This document shows positions 35,101 through 48,479 of a stretch of DNA of 64,000 nucleotides, piece after piece (position 1 is the first letter of the stretch; each line of letters starts with the position of its first letter). The DNA comes from Numida meleagris (lineage: Eukaryota > Chordata > Aves > Galliformes > Numididae), in contig NC_034412.1 in assembly GCF_002078875.1 (NCBI RefSeq), forward strand, positions 78,668,041-78,732,040. The letters are read 5' to 3'. The notes below the pieces were generated by a model that ran no database searches, had not been told where the DNA came from, and was given only the letters and a program-made list of their open reading frames with translations. The translations under genes were made by a program, and so were the position numbers.

Positions 35101-35996
35101 ACCATGAATAAACACCATGATTCTCTGCAGATCTGGCTGATGACTCTTGTAAACAGCTTTCTTTCCCATTCATGGTTAGGACTGGTACCACTGCCCTCAG
35201 GACCCAAAACCACATTGCTAAGTCAGCATAACAACAGTAAAACAGAGGTAAATACTAGAAAATTTTCTTTCATGGCAAACTTTAAAGGTCCTATTGATTA
35301 TGCTATGTATTAATTTGAATGCAGAGTGATAGATTTATCCTAGCTGTATGGGAGGAAATTGTGAGATATTCTATGTAGACAGTTAAGGTTTTGATTAAGC
35401 TAATCAATTCCATGTATACCTAGCATGTTCACGTTTGCTCACAAAAATATTTGGGCTATGAATATGCATAAACATGTATAGATAGATATGTATATATTAA
35501 TTTATATGCATTTATCCATCTCATCTTTCTTGATCCATTTACTGAAATCTATTCATTTCCCAATAAAAATCATGTTAGGAACTTAAGATCTTCCCAGTTG
35601 ATCTGCCTATACTACACTCCTCATCCATCATGGTTTTTAATGTGTCATCCATTTGCATAAATCCTTCCATTGCAGGTGTTCATAAATCTGTTTGCTTGCA
35701 GGATATATTCTACCCCCTAAGCTTATTAAATCATAGTCCCTACTTCCTAAACTTACGATTCAAAAGATTTTCCTCCTTTCCCACAAATCTATTTGCTTCA
35801 ACAATCCATATTTTTTTTCTACTGTATTAAGGTAGAAATTCCCTGTTTCAGAGAGTTAATTTCCTAAATGTCTCTCAGGGAGCTATGAAGGAGAAAAACG
35901 GACCGGTTTACTTCCACAGTTTTGGATATCAAGAATGAGGGATAATAATGAAGCAAATCTTATATTATTTGGGATTTGGGTTGCTTTATTAACAGG
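29107..35996. other. 6.9 kb with no recognisable gene or transposon
   Basis: AT-rich single-copy-looking DNA. I see several T or A tracts (for example near 29340 and 29470-29520). Frames are all below 100 codons, and the longest (33785-34075, 96 codons; 34934-35215 minus, 93 codons) show no domain. Old, unrecognisable repeats cannot be excluded. Confidence 0.5.
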
Positions 35997-36310
35997 TGTA
36001 GGGGAATTGCTACGTTACGGCCTGAACCAATGATTGAGCACCTGGTGAAGGGACACAGACAGCCCTGGAAATGCTGGTGAAAGCAATTCACCTGCATGAC
36101 CAGAAGGGGTGGAACCTGGTTCATTCCTGAGCCTTATTTAAGGGCTGGCTGCCACAATGGTCTCTACCTGGAGGTTCTTCCTTTTCTAGTATTTGGAGAG
36201 CCCTGATCCTTGGGATGGGTAAGCGAAGCTATCTTTCTTAAACTGGATTGTGACCATCACCCTTTTTTGGGTAATTTAGAACTGTTTTTCTGCCATTGCC
36301 TTTCCCTACA
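35997..36310 (+). mobile_element. solo LTR of the ERV-L provirus family
   Basis: Starts TGTAGGGGAATTG and ends CCTTTCCCTACA, 314 bp. It shares acggcctgaaccaatg, gattgagcacctggtg, gaccagaaggggtgga and a TATA-like ttatttaagg with the provirus LTRs, in the opposite orientation. The palindrome near the TATA box is decayed. No target duplication is evident (acagg against atgaa), so one side may have changed after insertion. Confidence 0.88.
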
Positions 36311-39300
36311 ATGAAGTTTAGGACATAGCAGAAAAATCTCCAAAAGTATTTCAGAACTATCCAGCCTTCTCTCTAACAAAAGACCAAGCTCCCTTTGTTT
36401 ATGCAGAAGCTGCCCACAGTTTTTAAGAAAGGGTATGAATTTCAGGGAAGGAGTGTGTTGGAGGGTGAGGGTGGTAATCTTAATCTTTAGGGTTGTTTTT
36501 GAAAATGAACTGGCTATTGAAATGGTGGCTCAAGCAACATCTTGGAGAATGCTTTCAGAATTTATGGAGTGGGATTTTCTAATGACTGTTCTTATTTTAA
36601 GGTATTTTGCAATTTTCTTCTTGAAAGAATAAGAGGAAAATAAGAGTATGAGTTGACAAACCAATGAAAAAAAAAAAAAACAAATAGCAGTGATGGTGCA
36701 AGGAATTACAGAGTCATAGGATACCCCAAGGTCATGTTAATCCCAGTAAATATTGGTTTGGGACATAAGGGATCGGCAGCTTTACATAACAACACAAGGC
36801 ATGTTTGTGAAATCATCCAACAATTGAAAGGATACTTGAGTAAAGGGATAAGAACAGCATAAGAAAATACAATAGTGGATCTGGATGATTCCCCAGGCGT
36901 GTGTGTCAGGTGAATGTTCATCAGAACATACTTAATTAACTTTCAGTCAGTGACTTTACACCATCACTGAGACAGAGAGATACTTTTCAGACATTATTAA
37001 TATAAAAATCAAGGATACTATGGGGGGGAGATACAAGAGAAGAGACAAGAACTTGTATTGCAATGTGCCATCAAGTAAGTTATTTCAGCTTCTTAATCAT
37101 TTCAGATTGTAGGCCTATTAGATACTAAAAATTCTAAGATTACCCTTTAAAAAAAAAAATCAGTCCTTATGTGGTATAAAGTTTTGGAAGTGAGTCTAGT
37201 AAGAGTGTACATTTCAATTTAAATGAAGTCCTGTATTGTGATACAATAAGTATAAGAAAAGCCACAGACAAATCCAGTTTTAATGAGCCCTTACTATATG
37301 GAGAGAGGAAAGCAGATAGATATATTTTTGAAATGAGCTATTAAATGGTGTATATAGCTAATGAGAGGAAGCAAAGAGAAGACAGATTCATTGTCTAAAA
37401 TGAGCTCTGCAATATGTGAATGCAGAAGCTATAGGGGAAAAAAAATGTTCATCTTGTTAACCTTTTTGCTGCTTTTTCTTTCAAAAGCTCAAATGTTCAC
37501 TACAGATAAATGATACTGCTGAGGATGTGAAGTAATAATAAAGATCATATGGATGTCTTTTGCACTCATTATTATTTATTTGTTTTACACTAAAAGACTG
37601 AAGGTCTAATTAAGCATTTGTCCTTAAAGGATTTGAGAGCTGTATTGTATGATTATAAGTAGCAGGCAAAAAGAAAAGTGAGAGGAAGAAAAGGTAGAAG
37701 TATAATAATTCTGACTGGAATTTGATTTTACAAAGAACAGAAACTTAATACATTTCAAGATCTTAAATTTTTATTTTGTGATTTATAGCAATATTTACAA
37801 TTACTCCCGTCTTACTCCTCCAGCTAAAAAAACTTGAAATTGTTTTACCTGTTCCAGTTCAATCTTGTAAAAGGTAGTCCTACACTGATTATATGGATAG
37901 GAATTTCAAAGCTAGATAACTTGACTTTTAATTTCAAAATCATGAACGTGAAGATGTTTTTTACTGTCCTTAGCATCATTTTCTTCCAAAAATAATGTAC
38001 TGGCAAAATCTATATGGTTCCTTGAAGCACTTTGATTTTAACAGTTTTATTTTCAGTAGGAAAAATGGGTCTGGCAGCATTTTCTTAACTACTTTTATGA
38101 GCAAGTATTTTCTAGAAGCATTCTTCTGAAAGGTTCACAGAAATAATTTGACACATAATTTTACCAATGGAACCATAGCTAGTCTCTTCCTTTAAAAAAG
38201 CTCTCCTTCCAAAAGATGAATCAAAAAGAAAAGGGTAATCATTTAAGCTTTCTCACAGGAGAGTACAAAATTACCAAGAGACTGTACAGAGGGGAGGGGG
38301 GGAAAAAAAGGATAAAGAATCTGCAAAGCTAAAATGAAACTCCAATAACAAGGTCAGATATAACCCTGAGTTTAATTAAAGAGGAACACAACTCCTTAGG
38401 CTTTCTCTAAAACCAGAGAGGGCTGTGTGTCTCTCCACTGCTAGCAGTGGTGGTATACAGTAACAGTTTAAGTGTGAGGTCTTCTAATCACAGCCTATCA
38501 GTTCCTGACTTTGAAATCAAGTAGCTGAACAAGGCAGACAAAGAGAAGTGAGGTTAGGTGAAAAGGATGAGGAAATAGAATATCTTAGTATAGCTGGTAG
38601 GTCTGCTTTTAGGAAACAGCAATCATAACTTGCCTAGCCTGGAATTTTCTCTCTCCTGTAAACAAGGTGCATATCTGAACCATTTCTTGATTCCTCATTC
38701 TCTCTTTCAGAAGAGAAAATACTTCTTAGGATACATAGTGGTGAATTTTGGAAGTTGCTCCCACAATAGGTTGTGGAGACTGAAATTGTCATTAGGTTCA
38801 GAAAAATTAAACCAATTTGTGGGCGAGTTTACTGACAAATAGTAAAAGGACTGTGTATAAAGCATATGTGCTAAGAACCCTGGTACAACAGCTGGAGGAG
38901 TGCAGGAAGAATGAGCTACAGAAAAAGGCTGGCCTTAGTTGATTTTCTTAAACAGCATCACTTCTTATTGTCTGAAAAAGAAATACTACCTGCAAGAGAG
39001 TGAAAACCTGGCAGAGACCACTGATCTAACAAAATTAGGATGTTCCTAAGCAATGGTAAAACTGAGAAAGCATGTGCAGAAATATCATCTTGTCTTATTG
39101 ATGGCCGTATCTCATAGTCACTACTTTGCATTTAGATACAAAAAACTGTTAAAGGTAACATGTTCAGAATAACAGTTAACTCTTTTTTATATAATATTTA
39201 TATTATTGAATTATATAATATTTATATATAATATAAATAGTTCAACTCTATAATAATTCAAATGTTATTGAAAATCAAGTGTAGACCACAGATACTTAAA

Positions 39301-40479
39301 GAGATACAAAACTAATATTAAATTCAGTATACTTTCAACAGCAGTTTTACTAAGATTTCAACTTTTGATGACAATCTTGTGCAAAGGTAAGGTGAATGTT
39401 TAGGTTTGAAAAGATACTATGCATAAGGAATTTCTCTGTTTCCTAGTTGTGGTTTTGGAATTCATGTCTTGTATCAAAGTTCAAGTGCATACACAGCAGC
39501 AGAAGTCCTTCTTCTGGTCCAGTCTTTGCACTGGGAAAATATCTGTATAAAAATAGCTTTCCTACTCAGCTGACACATGATACCAAAGATATGCATGTTA
39601 ACTTAAATTTGTATTGCTCATACTTATCATACATCCACTTTTAGGACATTTGCAAAAGAATCCAGTTTCTGATGCACTTTGCAGTTGAAGGATCATTTCC
39701 TCAGAACTTACAGCCTATGAATACTGACTAGTCTGTCTGGTTCACCATGGTGGTAACGCTATAGAATAGTTAGGCTACAATGTCCACGTTTGAAGTTTAG
39801 TATGTTGCATGTTGAGGACGTTGAAGTCTTCTCATTTGCCTCAGTAGGAACTGAGTAACATTTTTGGGCTGTGTACAGCTACAAATATTTCTTTTGTAAG
39901 GTAGGTTTTCAGAATGATATATATTTTTTGTAATGGTTCAGAAAGACAAAGCTACAGTATGAGACAAGGATGGAAGCTTACAATTTCTTCATTTCTCATT
40001 TTTTCCTATTTAAAAGTAATATTATTTGTAAAATATATCTTTGTATACTCAGCTTTTTAATTCCCCATAATTAACATATCCATATTTTCAAATAGATGGC
40101 AGAAAAGATGCAAAGACAGGCATCCATGAATTAATGATGTTTTATCTCATTTTGCCTTTGCACTGTGTTAAACAAAAAGCTTTTGTTGCACAAATGTATT
40201 TCTGATTAAGCAAAATGATATTTTGCATGGATAAGACAATATCACAAGGTAAATGACCTTGGAAATAAATGTATTTGCGATTATATGTTCATACATATGA
40301 ATGATTATAAGTTTTACCTAGCCATAATATGTATAATTTGAAATTGAATGTACTTCTATGTGAATGATATAAAACTATTTTGATATGATCTTACACCACA
40401 TTCTTCTCTCTGCACTGGAAAGATGTGGATTTAAAGGGTGTACTATTCCACTATCATATATATCTACTATATCTCCATT
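36311..40479. other. 4.2 kb unique AT-rich DNA
   Basis: No gene or transposon recognised. An A14 run lies at 36667-36680, a G-rich then A-rich purine run near 38290, and a duplicated AT element at 39188-39227. Confidence 0.5.
39188..39227. repeat. 16-bp AT-only direct repeat
   Basis: The 16-mer tatataatatttatat occurs exactly at 39188-39203 and 39212-39227, 24 bp apart, inside an AT-only region. It can also form hairpins. Confidence 0.85.
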
Positions 40480-41128
40480 ACTCAGCGGATAAGAAATTGG
40501 TTGGATGGCCACAGCCAGAGGGTGGTGGTCAATGGATCTATGGCCGGGTGGATACCAGTCATGAGTGGTGTCTCCTAGGGCTCTGTCTTGGGATCAGTGC
40601 TCTTCAGTGTCTTTATTAATGACCTGGATAGTAGGGCTGAGTGCATCCTCAGCAAGTTTGGAGCTCTTGGAACAGGTCCAGAGGAGGGCCACTAAGATGA
40701 TCAGAGGGCGGGAGCACCTCTCTTATGAAGAAAGGTTGAGGGAACTGGGCTTGTTTAGCTTGGTGAAGAGAAGGCTCCAGGGAGACCTCATTGTGGCCTT
40801 CCAACACATGAAGGCTGTGTATAAACAGGAGATATGAATGTTTACGTGCATGGATAGTGACAGGACAAGGGGGAATGGTTTTAAACTAAGATGGGAGGTT
40901 TAGGTTAGATGTTAGGAGAAAGTTTTTCACTCAGAGGGTGGTGGTGCGCTGGAACAGGTTGCCCAAGGAGGCTGTGGATGTTCTATCCCTGGAGGCATTA
41001 AAGCTCAGGCTGGATGTGGCTCTGGGCAGGCTAGTCTAGTGGTTGGTGACACTGCCCACAGCAGGGGGGTTTGAACCTAGATGATCTTCAAGGTCCTTTT
41101 CAACCCAGGCCATTTTGTGATACTGAGT
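40480..41128 (+). mobile_element. CR1 LINE with internal deletion
   Basis: It begins in the reverse transcriptase region (translated [12 protein letters not shown]; gctctgtcttgggatcagtg encodes the motif before the catalytic part). At about 40665 it jumps to the ORF2 end (gagctcttggaacaggtcc), showing an internal deletion. It continues to the 3' tail near 41125. A second CR1 follows almost at once. Confidence 0.92.
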
Positions 41129-41139
41129 CGTGCAACTGA

Positions 41140-41913
41140 TGCAACAGAATGAAGGAATACCATCCAGAAGGACAGGAACAAACTTGAAAAGTGGGCCCAC
41201 ATGAATCTAGTGAGATTCGTCAAGGCCGAGTACAAGTTACAGCACTTGGTTGGAGCAATCTCAGATATGTGTACAGACTGTGAGAAGATCTCTTTGACAG
41301 CAGCTCTGAAGAGAAGGTCTTTGGTGTTCTGGAGAACAAAAAGCTGGATGTGAACCCACAGTGTGCACTTGCACCCATGAAGGCCAACAGTATCCTCAGC
41401 TGCATCAGAAGAGGGGTAGCCAGCAGGGAGAGGGAGGTGATTGTCCCCTGTACGCTGTTTTTGAGGCCCCACCTGAAGTACTGTGTCCAGGCCTGGGGTC
41501 CCCAACACAAGAAAGACATGGAGCTGTGGGAGCAGGTCCAGAGGAAGGCCACAAAGATGGTCAGAAGGCTGGAACAGCTCTTCTATGAAGAAAGGCTGAG
41601 GAAGCTGGGCTTCTTCAGCATGGAGGAGAGAAGACTCTGGGGAGACCTCACTGTGGACTCCCATTACTTCAAGGAAGCTTATAAACAGGAGAGGGACTGA
41701 CTTTTACATGGGCAGATAGTGATAAGAGAAGGGAGGATGGAGAGATGAGGCACTGGAAAAGGTTGCCCTGAGAAGCTCTGGATGCTCGTTTGGATGGGGC
41801 CCTTAGCAACTTGTTCTAGTGGTTGGCAACCCTGCCCTTGGCAGAGAGGTTGCAACTAGATGATCTTTAATGTTCCTTCTAATTCAAACCATTCTATGAT
41901 TCAGTGATTCTAT
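41140..41913 (+). mobile_element. second CR1 LINE, directly behind the first
   Basis: Starts in ORF2 with gaataccatccagaagga and runs through aaggccaacagtatcctca and ggagctgtgggagcaggtcc to the tail ccattctatgattcagtga. A plus frame at 41350-41700 is the LINE ORF2 end (translated [14 protein letters not shown]). The two same-strand copies are head to tail, with only about a dozen bases between them. Confidence 0.93.
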
Positions 41914-44534
41914 GGCTTTGTTAGAGAATGCGACTTCTGTATTTTGGTCATCAAAGTGTTTTCAATATATGAAAATTCCTACAAAAGTTAATTGGAATGC
42001 TTCCCAGTGAATGCAACTGCACTAGCATGCATGTATTCAAGTCCTTGTTTACAAGGGTTGTTTTTTAAGTACCTGCATGTATTCTTTTCTTTTAGTTCTC
42101 CCATAGTCTTCACTTTTTGAAAGAGCTAGTGGTGAATGAGGATGATGATTAATATTTTCTTTCTAGAGTTTCTTTAAGAATGTTAACTGATTGCAGTCTC
42201 ATCTAGGTTGCTATCAATTTGTTGATCGTAATGTTTTTTATTCTTCTTTAAAATAGTGCTTGAAATCATAAGAACACTTACAGTACTTACTCTCAAAACA
42301 CTTTTCTGGAATCGAGAAGTGCTGCAAATATCATTTTACAAATCAGAAAAGGAACTCGCGTAAGTGAGTTTGTGTTGAACATGAACGTGAGGTAAGTGGT
42401 CTTGAAAGTCAATATTTAAGTGTCTCAGTCATGGATGTAGTGAAAGACTATGGCAGAGAGAAAATTAGTTGCAGATTTTGAAAACTAGAGCTAACACCCT
42501 GACTGCTGAAGTATCTTTCTAAATAAAGGTATTACATACACAGTACTAATATTTTTAAAGGTCACAGCTTCTTATAAATACATCCCACATTCAGTATCAG
42601 CAAGCAATGCCAGGGGCCTTAAATGTCTGCATAAGGAAGAGGTATTGTGCTGTACGTAAATAAGTTAGTTCACTGTGCTGATGTACAGCATAGTTTAGAT
42701 AAACCAACCACGTAAAAACTTGTCGTCTTTTGTCAAACAGATCTCTACAGTTACTTGATTAAATAGATTTGTAAAATAAACTAGTCACTTAAGACATTAT
42801 TCAGAATTTCTTTCCTGGCCTTAATTTGTTTCCTCTGAGTTCTCAGTTTTGGAATGAAAAAGGCTGGACTGTTTAGGAAAAGAATTAGAAAACCTTCCAT
42901 GATTATGTTAGTTTTAAGCAGGAAAAGAATATCTCTTCAGTAATATTTATGATTTTATCATTTATCACTTTCCAAAACCCTGGAATCATATTTGTAATTC
43001 AGGAGGTGGAAAGCCATTCCTTACTTACTGTTTTCTATATAATCCAATACACTTGTTAAAATATTAAGTGTGAAGTATTTAGGCCAGATTTAAATGCAGT
43101 AATAAGTAAAGGGATTTGCTTAATATTGGGCACTGATGACAGCTTTGAAATGTCAGCGTCATTTTTCACAACTGGAAGCATGGTACCTTTGAAAAGAATC
43201 ATTTAAGACCAAACCACAGATTTGAAAAAGTATTAGAATTTCCTGCATGGAATGAATAGCCCTTGGGCAGCATTCTGAAGTAGTAGTGAATTGCGATTCT
43301 AATCCCCAATTGAACATTTTAATAAGTGTGATAAATGACTCACAAAGGGCTTCAGGTTTCAGTGTCAGTAGAATTAGAATCAGGCAAAGCCTGGATCCAG
43401 ATGATAGATGTAGAGCATTTTTGTGGTAAACAGTTTGCAATGTCAGGACAATACCAGCTTATTGAACTCTCAGAGGCTAAATTCCTGTCCATTTGTCACC
43501 TTGTTGCCAGCAGACATAGATATTCATAGAGCAAATGACTTACATTTATGTATCTGATGATAAAGAATGTAACTCCTGGAAATATTTAACAAATATGAAG
43601 AAAAAAATCAAGAGGTGAAATGAAGCCAGAAATACTAGAAATTAAAAGATACAAAATGTTGGTTAACTTTTTATCCCTGGAAATGTTTTGACCTCGTAAG
43701 TGCAAAGCAAAAAACAGTACTGGCACAGCTAACAATCCCACTAAGCCTCTTGGCTTTTGGCAGCAGTTTTAAACTTCTGTGAAATTAGTCTGTGTTTTTT
43801 TCCAAAGAAAAGATAGAATTAGATGCTCACAGTATTTATAAGGTTTTCAGTTAAAAACAGTTCAAATATTTCTTGTTGAAAGGGAATCAGAAAAAAAAGT
43901 TTTTGAAGCTTTCCATCCATTGTTATACATATTGGAGGTGGTAATATTAAAATTTCAACCAATGTAAATGACAATAGAATGAAAGACAAGAAGTTACTTA
44001 TTCAAGAATAGAAGAGTAATGTAATTGAACGTTATATGCTTAGATAATACATTGAGAGTGGATTAATCTTGCCGAACTTTAGCTACTTAAAAATTTGCTA
44101 TTGAAGATAAATTAATTGTTCAGATGTTATTGGAAAGAGCAAGAAGGACAGTTCACCTTACAAGTTTGTTTCCTTTAAAAGTGCTTCTTCCTTTTCACTA
44201 TGCAGGAAGTTTATCCTGGTCTTGATTGCTAAGCTTGCAGGGTAAAGATTGATAAGATGAATTATTTTAGGAGAAAATACAGTTATATTTTTTAAGACAT
44301 TCTATAATAGTAGGCTTAACACTATGCTTTGCTTAACACTATGAATGAACAGAATGATTGTTAAAGTTTACTGACTCTAATGGTGGTGATTCAGTACTTC
44401 TGCAAACTAGTTTTATTAAATGAATCTTTTGTTAAACTAGTCTTGAAATACTTTAAATCCCACAATATTTCAATTTTGAATTCCTCATACAGAAAAAATA
44501 GTGATTAAATTGGGATTGGTTTAATAGGAGCTGG
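41914..44534. other. 2.6 kb unique AT-rich DNA
   Basis: No gene or transposon recognised. A 13-bp word gcttaacactatg is repeated at 44314-44326 and 44331-44343. Confidence 0.5.
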
Positions 44535-44640
44535 AGTATTCACCTTGTGAGGGGTGTTTCTGGGAGCTGAACTTGTTCAGCCAGAACAAACAGCTTTGGA
44601 AAGACCTAACAGCAGTCCCCCCAGAGCTTATAGGGTGATG
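44535..44640 (+). mobile_element. possible diverged CR1-like fragment
   Basis: A short stretch (gggagctgaacttgttcagc, then ggaaagacctaacagcag) resembles the CR1 block that encodes the ORF2 end in other copies, but with many changes. It is weakly supported. Confidence 0.5.
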
Positions 44641-44825
44641 TTTTGCACGAGGAGATGCTAGTGTGCTACGATCTTAGTAAGAAAGACACTCAGAAGTACA
44701 ATTAAAATTTTTTGTTAGATCAAAAACTACAAGGAGAGAAAAGAGTAGCTGATCTTATGTCCTTTCAGATGCTGGGAACCCCAGGAAGTGCTGCATTTTC
44801 CCTGTTCCAATATCTTTCTTTCTCT

Positions 44826-45395
44826 AGGGGCCCCAGGCCTGGACACAGTACTCCAGATACAGCCTCAAAAAGGCAGAATAGAGGGGGCTATCCCTTCCTT
44901 CTCCCTGCTGGCCACCTCTCTTGATGCAGCCCAGGATACTGTTGGCCTTTCTGGTTGCAAGTGCACACTGCTGGCTCCTGTCCAGCTTTTTGTTCACCAG
45001 GACCCCCAAGTCCTTCTCAAGGCTGCTTTCAATGAGTTCTTCTGCCAGTTTGTATACACATCTGAGATTGCTCCAATCCAAGTGTCACACCAAACGTGTT
45101 GAGGACAGACTTGATCTCACTGTCTATGTCATTGATAATAAATATGTTGAAGAGCATCAGTCCCAAGATGGACCCCTGGGAGGCACCGCTCGTTACTGAT
45201 CTCCATCTGGACATAGACTTATTGACCACAACCCTCTGGCTGTGACTATCCAACCAATTCCTTATCCACAGAATATTCCACTCTTCAAATCCATAGTTCT
45301 TTAATTGAGAGATAAGTATGTGGTGTGGTACCGTGTTGAAGGCCTTGCACAAATATTTCTTCTTGGGACCTAGGTCAGAGTATTGCAAGTGAGTC
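44826..45395 (-). mobile_element. CR1 LINE fragment with reverse transcriptase motifs
   Basis: The minus-strand reading gives CR1 reverse transcriptase: a motif-A-like KAFNTVPHH (usual KAFDTVPH) and a motif-B-like [10 protein letters not shown]. The FADD catalytic box is absent because a deletion joins the sequence after NIFI to later ORF2. The left end has the usual cctggacacagtactcc block. It is a dead internal fragment without a 3' tail. Confidence 0.9.
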
Positions 45396-45824
45396 AAAAC
45401 TTGCTGAAGTCAGCAGGAAGTTGAGTGGTAAGATGGAACCCCACAGTAGTCCATCAGGAAAGCAAGACTTAAAGAAGTAGTTCTACAGCTCAAGAGATGA
45501 GGTATTTTGCTAGTTTTGGAGGTCAATATAGCCTGAAGATAACTGAAAGAGCCCTGGATGTCAGCTGTGAGCAACTATTGTCTTTGTGACCAACACTTCT
45601 AACATTTTGATGTCTTGTGGAAATAAGTACGTTACAGCTTCTAATATGACACAGTAAGGAATTATACGGCTACAATATGGCCAAAGGTATAAAATATGTA
45701 TATATAAATTCTTAATTAGAACACAATTTTTTTCTTTTATCAAATCAAAAATGTGGGGATAATACAAAAATTAGGGAGTCAGTTTAAACCGTCATCTGTA
45801 TATAGCACATACTGTTAATGGTAG
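45396..45824. other. unique spacer
   Basis: Between a CR1 fragment and an LTR. A few CR1-like words may extend to about 45460, but they are not certain. Confidence 0.45.
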
Positions 45825-46332
45825 TGTCATGGTTTTATGATTTTCGGTTATTGGTATTCCACATCATAACATCATGTACTGTATGTACCTGGTTCTCAGA
45901 AGAGAAGGACTACTACATTCCCCAGGGTACTTTGCTCCTCTGTTACCATTTCCGGACAGAGGGAAAAGATAAAAACTTGCAGATTACGAGACCTCGTCCC
46001 TTCTTTCTGCCCGTTTCTTGTCCTGGTAGCACCTCACTCCCCAGCTGTCTTATCGTTGGTAGTAGAGTAAGGCCTATCTTGTCTTTGGACATTCTTTTTC
46101 TCTGTATTGGATTTAACAGCTTAAATTGTAATTATATTGTATTATAGTGTGTTGTTTTGCATTCCGATATCTTATTTAGTAAATTACTTTGTTTCTCCTC
46201 AGATTGTTGCTGCTGCTCTTTGCTCTCAGGGCCATCTCCTTACCTTTTTTCCCCTTTTCCCAGGTTGTGGGCCTGTGGATCCCCCGTCCCCTTTGTCATG
46301 GAACCGGGCCAAACGCCCGTAAACTGTTGACA
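45825..46332 (+). mobile_element. solo LTR (TGTCATGG family)
   Basis: Starts TGTCATGGTTTTATG and ends AAACTGTTGACA. The left flank ggtag (45820-45824) recurs one base to the right of the LTR (46334-46338). The copies are therefore either a 5-bp duplication plus one extra base or a 6-bp duplication tggtag. It lacks the gttaaagagttaatg block of the 12897 copy and is closer to the one at 52030. It holds agataaaaac as a TATA-like box and no internal retroviral sequence. Confidence 0.9.
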
Positions 46333-46338
46333 TGGTAG

Positions 46339-47830
46339 TCTAATAATAACATAGCATTCGTTCTTGCAAAATCCTTTCGGTAAAAAATAACACTTAGTGT
46401 TAATATCATGCATGTTGTTAGTTACCTGTACCATGTACCCATAAAATATATTTTGTTAGTCTGAAGGATATCATTAGGACTTTTCTATCTGAACAGGTAT
46501 CTTGGATTTGTGTGTGATCATGTGTTTTCATAGTATTATTTCTTTTAATTGCAGTTCATATGGCAATTTCAGGTGCAGGTAAGACCTAGGAGAAGCACAT
46601 TAGACTGAAGTCCTGACATGTATTAATTATTTGACTGAAGAGATCAGATCTTCGGATTTTAAAACTGTTTTTCTGATATTTAAATGTTTGAATATGAGTG
46701 TTATGTTCCAAGGTACATACTTCTGCTCACAGTTCTGTGTCCTTGGCAAACCAAAAGATTGGTGATTAAAAGTGCAAATTCTCAGAGTTTTCAATATTCC
46801 CTTAGATTTCCCACTGTTTATCTAATTTTTCTAAACAGGACTTTTGTCATAAGAAATGACAAACTTATGCCTCGTCTAATTGTGCCTGGTAACAGCCTCT
46901 GAGAAACTGCACTTGTCAAAATAACAAAAATTTAGATTAATATCACTGAATATCATAGGAAGTTCAAAGCCTACAACATTCATAATCTTTTTTAACTTCT
47001 GGCCGTGTCATTGAGAATTGCAATATTGCTATGAAATATATTATTTTAGACTTGCCAAAAAATGACACTTTGTGAATTTTAATAAACTGAGGTTTTTTTA
47101 AGAATGGTACTGGAATATTCTGTCTGATAGAAACAACAGTTCCCAATATAGTGTAGGTAGATGTTTATTGAAGGGGAAAATAATAAAATGGCATTACATT
47201 TTTGGTTTCCTACAGGCAAAGACAGGTTATTGGTTAGAAATTATTATTAATAACGTAGGGGAATTAAAGAGTGCACAAAAATGTAGGTAGAAAGCAATGG
47301 ATTTCACACCTGCAGTGCATCCATGATTTATTCAGTGCAACTCTGCTTTGGAAAGAAGTAAAAAAAGAAAACTTCTGCTGTTTGGATAGCTTATTGAATT
47401 TATTTTTCTGTGTGTAGAAAATGAGACTGTTATTGCTCTCATGGTATGTGAGATAAATTGATAGTAATTTAAATCATGTTTCAGATTTATAATGGTCAGA
47501 ATAGAGAAGAACAAAACATAATAGGAAACTTAAAATGGAAGAATTAGCGATTCCATGAGTTCTTAATATTTTCCTCAATTTAGGTATTTGTTTCTGGTGT
47601 TTCTGCTGTTCTTTGGGACAAAGACTTTATCAGCCTGAGTGTTTATCCCAAGAAATTATTGAACCTTCCTGAATTGTTTGGAGACCTGCCATGCAACAAT
47701 TTTAAACAGGCAAACAAAACAAAAACAAAAAGACAAAATTCAAAATTGTTCCAGTTGATCCAGTGATATTCATTGCTGACAGGCTGTGCAATCTTTTCTA
47801 CCTTGCAGTTTATCTGGAAAAAAAAAATCC
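46339..47830. other. 1.5 kb unique AT-rich DNA
   Basis: No gene or repeat family recognised. Frames are short, and those at 46684-46902 and 46964-47146 show no domain. Confidence 0.5.
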
Positions 47831-47925
47831 CTTGAACAACTTGGGCTTAAGTCTCTAGCAACATGATCTATCCTCAAACTAGATGATATTTAGGTAACTT
47901 CCAACTCAAACCATTTTATGATTCC
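47831..47925 (+). mobile_element. CR1 3'-end remnant
   Basis: The words tagcaacatgatctatc, actagatgatatttagg and ccattttatgattcc follow the order of the CR1 3' terminus. Only about 95 bp are left, so it is old. Confidence 0.75.
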
Positions 47926-48479
47926 AAGCCACTATGGGAGTCTAAGATATATTCATCAATTACATTTTTCCCCTTTAAAAAAAACTTCCCTGCCAGTTTC
48001 TCTGGTCCACACAGGCAATACAGTGAAACATCTATAAAGATCAAATTTGATCATTTTAGATATGTAATTTAAAGATAATAATTCCATAGTACTTTAAAAT
48101 TTACATGAGATCTGAAATGATCATATGAACACAGTTAACACAGTTTCTTGCACTATTTCTCTTCATAGTTATTTGATTAAAAAATTGACTTTATTTCGTA
48201 TGTGAAATATCTGACAGGATTTTTTCTGAAATCGAATTTGGTGTGCTTTAGTATTAAATGAATATTTTCAAGTTCAAAAAGGAACTTGGTATTTTCAAAA
48301 TATTATCTAAATTTAGATTTTTAGGAGAGATCTCTCTGCATAATGTTCATGTAGTTTTAAAATTACACAGTTAGGCAGTACTTTTAAACTTACTGCTTAC
48401 AAACAAAATAGAGTACAATGGAAGTCATGGCCAGGGTAATGAAGAATCAAAATGCACTTTAAATATTTTGGATCTGTTC
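47926..48479. other. unique spacer
   Basis: No gene or repeat family recognised. Confidence 0.5.
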
